From contig OY725488.1 in the NCBI GenBank assembly GCA_963281255.1, positions 5,293,925 to 5,357,924 on the forward strand: DNA of 64,000 bases, written 5' to 3'. This document shows positions 52,667 through 62,892 of this stretch, one piece after another. The DNA is from Aphrocallistes beatrix (Eukaryota; Porifera; Hexactinellida; Sceptrulophora; Aphrocallistidae). Every line of letters begins with the position of its first letter. Within the stretch, counting starts at the first letter, position 1. A program made the translations under genes and the position numbers. The notes below the pieces were generated by a model. That model did not search any database. It was not told the DNA's origin and worked only from the letters and a program-made list of their open reading frames with translations.

Positions 52667-55285
52667 ATGAATATTGGTCTGGGCAGTCCAAATGAATTTG
52701 AGACCCAAAACCATTTGGAACCGGTTCTGTCTCCAAATGACAAATCAGAAATCGCAATTTCAACAGCACTAACTATATCGGTTTTCAAGCTAACCATTCT
52801 TCCCAATCTTACGCAACGTAAATCTTCTCTTACCTCTCCTTCTCCCTTCCTAACTCTAGTGTCCGAGAGAAACACTCATTCGCACCTTGTAGACCCATCA
52901 GCAGAGGCAATCTGTATTGCTTGGAAGCCTGATCGCAAGTATAGGTACATATTCGCAGTAGGTTTCAACAATGCCACGGTCATCCTCCTAAATCTGAGTC
53001 CCAACCAGCGAGACAACCCGCATTACATCAATAGCGTGTACCCCGGCGGTGGGAACAGAACTTGTTCCTCTCTTGTCTGGAACCCGGTTGAGCCTCAGCT
53101 GCTGGCGATCGGCTTTACGAAGGTGTCACGTCCGGACCAGAGTCTGCGTATCTGGGACGTGACCTGTTCTCCTGACCAGATATCCGGCGGACTGGGGTCG
53201 GTATTTCCAGGAATCACGACTGGTCATGTCACGTCTCTCTGCTGGGTGCCTAACTCCGACCAGAGCCTGGCGTACTCTAACAAGAGCGGGGTGGGGGTGT
53301 ACGACTACAACAAACGGAAGTTGCGCGGAAGGCCGAACCGTTCCAAGGCTATCCATGGTCTGTGTACAGACTCGCTGTCTCGGCTCTACGTCGCTTCCTT
53401 CTATGACTTGAGGGTGCGAGTATGGGGCATCGGAGACCTCACTCAGCCTCTCCTCTGCTTGGACACGGCTCACCCGATCGTGAGTATTGTCTGGTCCACG
53501 CTACGGGCCCGAACCCTCCTGGTGCTCACCTCGTACCCACACGTGTACCTGCTGCCCCTCCCCTCTGTCCCGCACGCCGGGACTGAAAAGGAGGGGCAGG
53601 AAAACACTGACTGGCTGTGCAACCTCATTTGTGAGCCGCTGCATACCATCCACGCGGCCTATCCTTCCTCTCGCTTCTCTTTCCTGCCGCACCCAACTTC
53701 CCGCGGCTCTTTTCTCCTCTTGCAGTTTCCCGCCCCCTCTCCCCAAGCTCTCCGTCTCCACCCGACCATTGAGGAGCTGCCCCTCCCAGCCTTCACCTCC
53801 ATCAGGGTGTCTCCCCGCGACTGTCTCGTCTCTGCGTCCGACCTCCAGCTCTCATTGGCCGCTCTCCCAATGGAGTCATCGTCCGGCGGTTTCATGCGGA
53901 GATACGTGGAGGCGGGGTACTGCTTCGATCCGAAGAGGAACTTGGAGGTGTGTCGGGAACAGGGGGGGCTGGGGCTGGCCAGGCTGTGGGAGTGGGTGTT
54001 GAGCGTAGAGAAGGGGTTGGAAGGGAGCGCCGCACGCTCACAGGTGTGCGATGTGATGCTGAACGGACTGGCTAAGAGCGTGCTGCGCGAAGTGCGGATA
54101 GATAAGACTCAGAGCGACTGTTGTGACGTGAGTCCTGATTCCGGCGGGCGGAGGAGAGCTATGCCCTGCTGGCAGCAGTTTCCTAGCAGGGAGCTCTGTC
54201 TCAGGCTGCTTGGCTGGTTCCCACCGGTGGAGGGGGGAAAAGAAGGGGTCGGAAAGACAGCTCTTTGCTCGCTCCTCTCCTCCCCTCAGCAGGGACCGAA
54301 GAAAGCCATCCAGGCCCTGCAGTCCGCGGGGACTGGATCCTCGACTGGGGAGGTGGGGGCGGTCGTCATGGCACTAGCGGGGTACTCCTCCTCTCACCAG
54401 GACAACTTCTGGGTGGATACCTGCCTCTCTCAAACTGAGACACTCACAGACCCCTACCTCCGCCTCTGCGTGTCCCTCCTCTACTCCGACTACGACGCCG
54501 TCCCGCGCACCATCAAGCAGGAGCGCATCTCCTCCAACGACAAGTTCGCGCTCGCCTGCGCCTACCTGCGAGACCGCGACCTGGACAAGTTCGGGTCCGA
54601 CCTCCTCAAGGAGATCCAGGACCAGTCCTTGCTGGAGGGGCTGTTTCTTACTGGCCTGGGAGAGCTCGGTATCTTGGTCATGAAGAACTTCCTGTCTCGG
54701 GGCGGAGACCTGCTGACCGTGTCCATCCTCTCCTCCTTCACACTCAGATACTCGCTCGAGATCGGCACCAGCCTGTCCAGAGACGCTTCCGAGCACATCC
54801 AGGCCTGGTGGGACTCGCTCTGTTACTTCCTGGACAGGTGCCGTCTCTGGAATGAGCGGTGCCGGTTGGAGATAGAACGCGGTCGCCTTTTGGATCACAA
54901 AATCCCGGACTCCCTCTTCAAGTGGCATGTCCTCTGCGGGTTCTGCGGCAAGCAGATAGCGGGAGGAGACCGTAAGGAGCTGCGCGGCAGGAGACACGGC
55001 TCTACACACCCCACACCCGAGAAATGCTCCAGCCCCGGCTCCTGTTGTCCGGCTTGTTTCAAACCGCTCCCACGCTGCGTGGTCTGCCACCGACATATGG
55101 GCTCCTCTGCGGACCACGTGCCCAATGGGACCAGCGCCCCCACGGACGACTGGATGACATGGTGCCAGACCTGTTGCCACTGGGGACACAGCAAGCACAT
55201 CTCTGACTGGTTCAGAGAGAACTCCGTCTGTCCCGCTCCTGGCTGTTCCTGTCTCTGTCTGGTTAACAACCAACTTTTATCTTAG
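52667..55285 (+). CDS. MIOS: GATOR2 complex protein MIOS (WD repeat protein mio)
   Basis: MIOS is a subunit of the lysosome-associated GATOR2 complex. GATOR2 relieves GATOR1 inhibition of Rag GTPases and so links amino-acid supply to TORC1. The single exon of 872 residues matches the human length (875). The N-terminal propeller shows AICIAWKPD, CSSLVWNPVEPQLLAIGFTK, LRIWDVT, VASFYDLRVRVWGIGDL and IVSIVWS. The middle is an alpha-solenoid with LCLRLLGW, VVMALAGYSSSHQDNFWVDT, LEGLFLTGLG-like and CYFLDRCRLWNERC. The C-terminal zinc domain has CGFCGKQIA, CCPACFKPLPRCVVCHRHMG, WCQTCCHWGHSKHISDWF and CPAPGCSC, as in all MIOS proteins. The frame is GC-rich and intact. The first 30 residues do not align well, so the true start could differ or lie on an upstream exon. 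Acceptor-like TTAAATTCTAG ends 11 nt before the ATG. Confidence 0.95.
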   Translation: MNIGLGSPNEFETQNHLEPVLSPNDKSEIAISTALTISVFKLTILPNLTQRKSSLTSPSPFLTLVSERNTHSHLVDPSAEAICIAWKPDRKYRYIFAVGFNNATVILLNLSPNQRDNPHYINSVYPGGGNRTCSSLVWNPVEPQLLAIGFTKVSRPDQSLRIWDVTCSPDQISGGLGSVFPGITTGHVTSLCWVPNSDQSLAYSNKSGVGVYDYNKRKLRGRPNRSKAIHGLCTDSLSRLYVASFYDLRVRVWGIGDLTQPLLCLDTAHPIVSIVWSTLRARTLLVLTSYPHVYLLPLPSVPHAGTEKEGQENTDWLCNLICEPLHTIHAAYPSSRFSFLPHPTSRGSFLLLQFPAPSPQALRLHPTIEELPLPAFTSIRVSPRDCLVSASDLQLSLAALPMESSSGGFMRRYVEAGYCFDPKRNLEVCREQGGLGLARLWEWVLSVEKGLEGSAARSQVCDVMLNGLAKSVLREVRIDKTQSDCCDVSPDSGGRRRAMPCWQQFPSRELCLRLLGWFPPVEGGKEGVGKTALCSLLSSPQQGPKKAIQALQSAGTGSSTGEVGAVVMALAGYSSSHQDNFWVDTCLSQTETLTDPYLRLCVSLLYSDYDAVPRTIKQERISSNDKFALACAYLRDRDLDKFGSDLLKEIQDQSLLEGLFLTGLGELGILVMKNFLSRGGDLLTVSILSSFTLRYSLEIGTSLSRDASEHIQAWWDSLCYFLDRCRLWNERCRLEIERGRLLDHKIPDSLFKWHVLCGFCGKQIAGGDRKELRGRRHGSTHPTPEKCSSPGSCCPACFKPLPRCVVCHRHMGSSADHVPNGTSAPTDDWMTWCQTCCHWGHSKHISDWFRENSVCPAPGCSCLCLVNNQLLS

Positions 55286-55445
55286 CCATGCTTCGCATTG
55301 AGCTAGCGGTGTACCTATGTGATCAAATACCGATTTATTTGTAATCAGAATCTAGTGGCGAATTTTTTGAGATTTACACCAGATTAGATCTACCAGTTAT
55401 AGATTTCCTTGCTCAGTGTTTCCTTATATGGTCTAGATCTCTGCG

Positions 55446-58400
55446 ATGTGTCAGAATGCTGCGCTCCTATTGCGCAACAATGGGTTGGCACAGATGCTGA
55501 GCTATTCTCTGCGGGTACCACGAGGGGTATGGTACAGCTCCACGCAGCAGCCGCGTCCGAGAGGAGAAGCAGGGGAGAGTAAGATAGATCAGATGCGAAA
55601 CATTGGAATATCGGCCCACATCGACTCTGGTAAAACAACTGTGAGTGAACGAATCTTGTTCTATTCTGGCCGCATCAGTCAAATGCACGAAGTGAAGGGG
55701 AAGGATCGAGTGGGGGCCACCATGGACTCGATGGAGCTGGAGAGACAGAGGGGGATCACGATACAGTCAGCCGCCACGCAGGTGTGTTTGCCTGACTGTA
55801 TAATTAATTAAATACACGTATTCTACCCACGAATTAGACTTAAATTAGTTAATAAGACTAATGAGACTCATTATTTTCTCAGATAATAGAAGCATCATCA
55901 TTAATGGTTAAATATTATCCATACCGAGTTGAAGGAGTTGGAGGATAATTGCTCGAGTCTACTTAAACTTTTGTTGGGACAGTAGAACCTCTATACGTGG
56001 GGTCTATAGAGGGAGAATCTCTTTATGTGGGGCAATTTGGAGTAATCTTTATTCGTTTTCATACAAATGAACCTCTATATATAAGTGGGGAATGGGAGAG
56101 CTAAAATTTTCAGAAATTATTTTCCCACTCAAATTAATCTCTTTAATTGTGGGAAAATGTGTCCTGGCAAGCACCGAAAATCGCGAATCAGGGCCCACTG
56201 CTTTTCAAATTATCTTTCTAAAGTCTTCAAATTCTAGGAAAAAATAGCTCACATTTTCCTCGAGCACTCTAAATTTGTAGAAATATAGGATGTTTAGATC
56301 AGTACATATTGAGAATAATTTAGATCAGAATTTTTGGTGTTGTGAAAAAAGTGCAATTTTGGGTGATTTTGCAGACTGTACCTACTATGAACTGAAATAA
56401 TAACTTTCTCTTGTTTCTGATAATGAATTCAATGGATTTGTGAAATAGTATTTCCATGGTGAATGAAAGATCTGGTGCTAAATCGTCATGGAACATTGAT
56501 TATGAAGACATTTTTACAGAAGCAGTGGGCCCTGATTCGCGATTTTCGGTGCGTGCCAGGACACATTTTTCCTACAAAACTAACCATACAAAACACAGTT
56601 CCAGGTCTTAGACAAAAAAATCCTTTAAAATATTCGAATTACAATCTCTAAAGACCATAATAACTAATATTGTTTGAGTTTAAGAAATTTTATACCTAAC
56701 AAAGCTTGTCACAGAATTTATGAGCCACCCTATTATTGACCTAAATGACTAAAAAGACTTGAAATGCTATTTTTGGATCTATTCATACCATCTAGGCTTG
56801 ATGTCTTTGATTGCGGTAAAAAAAAGTGGGGATGGGTGAAGAGGTACATTTTCGCCGTCCCGAGCTCCTCCACTTTTGGCGGTTCTACTGTATACGTAAT
56901 ATATGGATTATTAATTATGTCTCTCCTTTAAAGCCTTATAACGAATAAGTGTAGTATGTGTAGACCATCTTATAGCATGACCCAACTAATGTTGCGGGTG
57001 TAGATGCGACTTTAAATTGATTTTACTCAGAACCTTGGCTCTAGATCGGCTGGCGTGGTCACGTAGTGAACTTGATCGACACCCCTGGACACGTGGACTT
57101 CACGATCGAGGTGGAGAGAGCGCTGCGGGTGCTGGACGGGGCTGTGCTGGTGCTGTGCGGGGTGGGCGGAGTCCAGAGTCAGACGTTCACAGTGGACAGA
57201 CAGATACGCAGGTACCAGGTGCCGCACATCGCATTCGTCAACAAGCTGGACCGAGTGGGAGCAGACCCGGACCGAGCCATAGACCAGATGAGGAGTAAGC
57301 TGAGGAGAAACGCGGCGGCCATTCAGGTGCCGATTGGGCTGGAGAAGGAGCACTGCGGGGTGGTTGACGTCATTCGAAGGAGGGCCTACTATTTCGAGGG
57401 GGACCATGGAGAGGTAGTGCGGGAGGCCCCGGTGCCTTCTGACCTCGAGGACGTATCTGAAGCGCGCTACTTGGAGCTGCTGGAGGCGGTGGCGAACGTG
57501 GATGAACAGGTGAAGCGAGCTCCATCCTCCCTTCCTCGTGCAGAGTTGTGCAGTGGACAGCCGATTACCATTCTTAGTTAGCTGTAGCTATTCTGACTTA
57601 ATTACGCCATTATCTTTGTTAAGATCGGAGAACTCTTTTTGGCGGAAGAACACCCCAGCGAAGATGTGTTAATATCCGCGATCAGGCGCGCTACTATCGC
57701 GCGTAAGTTCGTCCCAGTGTTGATGGGGTCTGCCCTGAAGAACAAAGGCATCCAGCCGATGCTCGACTCAGTCCTCGACTTCCTGCCTAATCCAAGGCAG
57801 GTCGACAACTGGGCCTTACTCGAAGACGAACAGGGAAAAGTCCAGCGGCACAAGATAGAGACAGACCCGGACAAGCCGTTCGTGGGCCTCGCATTCAAGA
57901 TAGAGATGGGGAAGCACGGACAGCTGACCTACCTCCGCGTCTACCAGGGGACTCTAAGCAAGGGCGCCTGGCTCTTGAATACTCGCATCAAGAAGAAGAT
58001 CCGGGCTCAGCGCACTATCCTCATGCACGCGAATAAGATGGAGGACATTCAAACCGCGGAATCTGGATCCATCTGTGCTATGTTTGGAGTTGATTGCAGG
58101 TCTGGGGATACCTTCGTGTCTGAAGAGTCTCCTCGCTACAGCATGGAGCCTATCCACGTCCCAGACCCAGTCATCTCCCAGGTAAACCCAATTCCATCGC
58201 CTTGAAACATAGTCTCTTGCCCTAGAACTATTTTCTAGTGGAACATTCTCATTGGCAAGAAGTGTTACAAATGAGCCTTGACTGCGCTTACATTCGCACT
58301 CTAGGCGCTAAAGTTGAGTGAAAATGCGAGTGATAAAGACCATAGCAACCTCTCCAAAGGGCTGAAGAGGTTCCAGCTGGAGGATCCCACATTCTACGTG

Positions 58401-59189
58401 GACTTCAGCGAGGAGAGCCGTGAGATAATAATCTCCGGAATGGGAGAGTTGCATCTAGACATCTACTTACAGCGGCTACAGCGGGAGTTCAACTGCAACG
58501 TGACTAAACAGGACCCGACCGTAGCTTACCGGGAGTCCATAGCGTCTCCTGTCAAATTCAACTATCTGCATAAGAAGCAGACCGGGGGGGCGGGGCAGTA
58601 TGCAGCGGTGCAGGGCAGACTGATCCCGCTGACAGGAGAGGACAATCAGAAAGTAGAGTTCGTTGACAGGACAGTAGGTAACAACATCCCACGGAATTTC
58701 ATCCCCTCCATTGAGAAGGGCTGGGTGGACGCGGTGAAGCAAGGCGTGTACCTTAAAAGGAAAATCGCAGGACTTAAAATGGTGCTGGAAGATGGCAAGT
58801 CTCACATAGTTGACTCGAGTGACCATGCATTCAGAACCGCAGCTAGATCCGCAGTCCAGACCGCTTTAAGGGAAGTGGCCGAGCCGCGAATCCTGGAGCC
58901 CATCATGCTGGTGGAGATAACTGCCCCCGATGAGTTCCAAGGAAAGATACAAGGCACTATTAGCAAGAAGAGAGCCATTGTCACCAGTACGGATGTGGCA
59001 GGAGGGTACTACATTCTCAGGTGTGAAATTCCGCTGAAAGAAATGTTCGGCTATTCTACTGCTCTGCGCAGTCAGACGCAGGGGAAAGGTGAGTTTTCGA
59101 TGGAATTTAAACGCTATGATGCACTCCCGCAACAACTGCAGGAGGAAATGATAGCTGAATTTCAAGCAGAGAATACAGGAAAGAAATGA
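55446..59189 (+). CDS. GFM1: Mitochondrial elongation factor G1 (4 exons)
   Basis: GFM1 is the GTPase that translocates tRNA-mRNA on the mitochondrial ribosome. The exons I place are 55446-55781, 57045-57509, 57624-58181 and 58305-59189. All introns are phase 0 with GT..AG ends (CAG/GTGTGT..CTCTAG; CAG/GTGAAG..GTTAAG; CAG/GTAAAC..CTCTAG). Together they encode 747 residues (human 751). The N-terminal 50 residues are Arg-rich and amphipathic, as a mitochondrial presequence. G motifs: AHIDSGKT (57-64), QRGITI (101-106), DTPGH (124-128), NKLD (178-181). Later domains have [77 protein letters not shown] and [19 protein letters not shown]. The start lies 160 bp after the MIOS stop. Intron 1 (1,263 bp) contains a pogo-type MITE; introns 2 and 3 are 114 and 123 bp. 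Confidence 0.96.
55980..56890. repeat. pogo-type MITE in GFM1 intron 1
   Basis: Ends CAGTAGAACCTCTATACGTG and the complement ending GCGGTTCTACTG, TA flanks. Near the left end, GTGGGG units recur. The segment 56300-56745 is a second repeat shared with 17800-18175. The element makes intron 1 about ten times longer than the other two. Confidence 0.85.
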
Positions 59190-59714
59190 ATTCAGGTATT
59201 CATTTATTTGTCTAGATAGGATAATTTGATTAGCCGAATGATAAACTATTCTCCGAATTTTATCTCTCTATACGTATATTTATTTGCAAATATTTGAATT
59301 GAGGTCAAGTTACGCATAGTTTCTTAGTGTCGAGTGAACACCTCTAAATGGTTCGTTATGGTCGCATATTTACTTATCCATAACATGGAGATGTCGCTTT
59401 GGTACATAAAATGGTAAAAAATGTAGTTTATTTGCTAGTTTTTATTATAAAATGCTAATTGAAGTCTCCTTGACAGACATATCTGTACTCTATGTACTGG
59501 GACTAGATGCAATGGAAAATCATTAAAACTGAATCATACTTGTATATCCTCACTCAAACAATGAATATAAAATTACATACACAATTGCACATACGTAGAT
59601 ATAACATTGGTAAAATTTTCAAATCCACTCATTAAATTTCAAAATTCTTTGTCTATAAAATTTACATTAATCCACAACGCTACACATCCAATCAAAGTTT
59701 ACTCAGAAATACAA
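59190..59714. other. Convergent 3' ends of GFM1 and UBASH3
   Basis: AT-rich. TTTATT near 59440 is AATAAA on the minus strand and could serve as the UBASH3 poly(A) signal, about 270 nt after its stop. I see no clear AATAAA for GFM1. Confidence 0.45.
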
Positions 59715-61214
59715 TCAGAGTGCCATATCTCTCCAGTCGAATTTCTTATTGGGTCCGTGCACTAGCGTCCAGAATGGCGGTGGTGCTAGCTGCCAGCCTT
59801 TCCCTCTAATCTCTTCCAACATGCAGCAGCCTACGTAAGAGACCTGCTGGGTGAACTTGGTCAGCTCCTGCGCACTTCGAGGCAGCTGCCCGATTAGCAT
59901 TCTAGTCAGTGCGTCCAGCGAGCCCGCGTGAGCTAGCACCAGGATGTCTAGCCCCGAATTACTCGGCACAGACTCGGCAATCTTTTTAATAACCTTGTAG
60001 CTACGTCTGTAATAATCTTCTGCGGTTTCTTGCAATGGGAGGTTATCTGGGTGCTCGAAGTACTTGTAGCTCCGATCTACGCCTAGCCCATAGTCCGCCA
60101 TGTCACTTGGCGGGATCCAGTCAGGAAGTCTGCCTTTCGCCCAAGCCATCCACTCAAACAACCCCGGCTCTACTCTGATCCCCACACTCCCGTTAGCTCC
60201 TATTCCTTCGAGGATGTGTTTAGCTGTCTCTACACACCTGAGGGAGGGGGAAGAAAATGCGTGCGAGATCCTAACACCCTCCTCTCGCATCCCCTCGCCT
60301 GTAAGTTTCGACTGAAACTGCCCCATCATTGTTATAGGAGAATCCTTGTTGAACTTTTCAGGGCCTCCACCTCTCTTTGGCAGACTTGAAGGCATATTAA
60401 GATTCTTGCGTTCGTAATTTCCTTCTTTATCAAAAGAGCAGCGTATCCAATGCTGGCCGAATGTCGCATCAACTCTCTCTGCGTGTCGAAATATAAACAT
60501 CCGATTTGGTCCCAGCAGCTTTGGTACAGGCAATGGTATTGCCTCTGCAGAACTTTTTTGTTTTTCCGTTCGTTTGATTTTTGTATAGATATCTGTTTTG
60601 TTAAGAAGATCGTCTGACTTGTATACTGACTCAGCTTCTTCATACTGATGGGCTTGCTTTTTCTTTACAGTTTTTCTGAATTGCGGTACCGAAATATCGT
60701 GATCATAAAGATAGTATGTCCTAATCAGTAAGATAAACTAGTCATTATTGCATATCATACATTCCTTAGAAAGAGATTACATGTTGGTTCCCGAATATCA
60801 GCATTTAGTTATCTCCTTTCAAGCAATTCAAGGTGCTATTTCTAAATAAGTGATCTACTCTAACTGTGGCACCACAATTCCTTAGCTCGCGCTCGTAGTG
60901 TATATTGTGACAGCATCGATTCAGTTATGAAAATTGTCGATTAATTAATTTTTAGTCCGAAATTTTAATTGCAATGTTGGTGGTCTCTGTTACATAACTA
61001 ACCTGTGTATAACCCAGCAATCTGATTCTGGAGCAACTTCAACATAGTTCCCAGGAAAGAGACCACTAATTCCTTTTTGCCAAGAGGTTCCGTAGAACCA
61101 TCCCTTGCTTGTATCTCGCTGTAAGTCCAATTCTGTCAGGAAGATGTGGTCCTCTGTCAGCAGCTCCAGGTCCTCCACTTTCTGTGGCGTGTACTCGAAT
61201 AACACACGGTAGAT
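59715..61214 (-). CDS. UBASH3/STS/TULA-type histidine phosphatase (3' part)
   Basis: Family members dephosphorylate Tyr-phosphorylated signalling proteins and bind ubiquitin and CBL. Two exons are placed. The first, 61214-61003, begins after CGCATAG. It encodes an SH3 domain (VLFEYTPQKVEDLELL, GWFYGTS, GLFPGNYV, then DCWVIH). The second, 60720-59715, is joined across a GT..AG intron (AG/GTTAGT..GATTAG) that splits an Arg codon. It gives a linker of about 65 residues and the phosphatase: FIFRHAER (catalytic Arg-His and Glu), LNMPSSLPKRGGG, FSSPSLRCVETA (second Arg), EPGLFEWMAW, WIPPSDMADYGL and LVLAHAGSLDAL (second His). The usual RHGE reads RHAE. The N-terminal UBA and 2H phosphoesterase domains are not found in the 2.8 kb upstream. 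They may lie beyond the window or be lost. Confidence 0.9.
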
Positions 61215-61398
61215 CTATGCGGGTATATCATGATAAATTTGTGTTGACCCCTCTCATAGGAAACATTTATGCAAAATACTTAGGTGATGTCATATGTCAG
61301 AGCCTTCGGAAGTATATAAAAACTGATTCGGCAATGGTCATTTTGGTAATGAAGAGTGGGGCGGGCCATCAACCATAGAACTACCAATATGTTTTAAC
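61215..61398. other. UBASH3 upstream intron sequence
   Basis: Short AT-rich stretch without a recognisable coding exon on the minus strand. Confidence 0.4.
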
Positions 61399-62161
61399 CT
61401 TACTATTAAAACTCTAGGATTTTTTTTTTTTTTTGTTTGTTTGTCCGAATTGATTGAAGAATTGGCAAGTCGTAGAGATACGAAAATTGGCATGTAGGTG
61501 TCAAATGATGAATCTAGGATTAAGTTCGAAGATCTAAGCGAAATGTTCACACCTCGCCGAGATAGGTGACAAAATGTGCTGACCAATCAAATTCGATTAT
61601 TTTATAATGCAAATACATTGGAATAAAATAGTAGTGACTTATGCCTACAATCCAAAGGACTATTTGTGATTGAAATTCATTGGTTTATGTGAACCAATCA
61701 ATTATCAGCCTTTTATAATGCCATTCACACGATTCTATTTCATATAAATAATTGAATACTGCTATTTTGAGTCTATAATTTGATTGTTAACAACAATTAA
61801 AGTGTGTTATATGCTACGACCAATCAATTCGATCATAAAATAACTTTTAACGACATGGACTGGAATTGATTATTTAAGTATAATAATATTTAGTAATGTG
61901 AACTTTGTGTATTCAAATTGAGCTTACATTCAGGATTAGTTGACTTAATACGAAGTAAATTCTATTTATCACGAAACAAAATTTCTGCTATAGTTCTGAT
62001 TTCATTAATGTAACCGTAGACAAATGACAATCCAGCGTACTTAGTACAAAACAAGAAAGCGACGTATTGTTTCTCTAATAATCCGCAAGCGCCCACTGGG
62101 TAAATCTGCAGACACACAGTGTCTGCAAGCCGCGCAGCGCAAGCAAGCGAAGCGCGCTTGT
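61399..62161 (+). repeat. Family-2 repeat, complete with hairpin end
   Basis: Starts CCTTACTATTAAAACTCTAG, a T-run and GTTTGTTTGTCCGAATTGAT. The body contains GGCATGTAGGTGTCAAATGA and GACCAATCAAATTCGATTAT. It ends with the same GCGCAAGCAAGCGAAGCGCG hairpin as family 1. Confidence 0.85.
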
Positions 62162-62878
62162 CTTATATATTAAAACTCCAGGATTTTTTTTTTTTTGTTT
62201 GTTTGTCCGAATTGATTGAAGAATTGGCAAGTCGTAGAGATACGAAAATTGGCATGTAGGTGTCAAATGATGAATCTAGGATTAAGTTCGAAGATCTAAG
62301 CGAAATGTTCACACCTCGCCGAGATAGGTGACAAAATGTTCTGACCAATCAAATTCGATTATTTTATAATGCAAATACATTGGAATAAAATAGTATTGAC
62401 TTATGCATACAATCAAAAATAACTATTTGTGATTGAAATTCATTGGTTTATGTGAACCAATCAATTATCAGCCTTTTATAATGCCATTCACACGATTCTA
62501 TTTCATATAAATGATTGACTACTGCTATTTTAAGTCTATAATTTGATTGTTAACAACAATTAAAGTGTGTTATATGCTACGATCAATCAATTCGATCATA
62601 AAATAAATTTTAACGACATGGACTGGAATTGATTATTTAAGTATAATAATCTTTAGCAATGTGAACTTTGTGTATTCAAATTGAGCTTACATTCAGGATT
62701 AGTTGACTTAATACGAAGTAAATTATATTTATCACGAAACAAAATTTCTGCTACAGTTCTGATTTATTAAATGTAACCGTAGACAAATGACAATCCAGCG
62801 AACTTAGTATAAAACAAGAAAGCGACGTATTGTTTCTCTAATATCCCCAAGCTCCCACTGGGTAAATCTGCGGATATA
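62162..62878 (+). repeat. Family-2 repeat, second tandem copy without hairpin end
   Basis: A near-identical direct copy of the preceding element, from TATTAAAACTCCAGG to CCCACTGGGTAAATCTGCGG. It is cut at a TA run where a family-1 copy begins. Confidence 0.85.
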
Positions 62879-62892
62879 TATATATATATATA

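Noticed and set aside
54374..55273. Long antisense frame (about 300 codons) within MIOS
   Set aside because: It is the complement of the GC-rich MIOS coding sequence, where stop codons are rare. No homology, and MIOS itself is certain.
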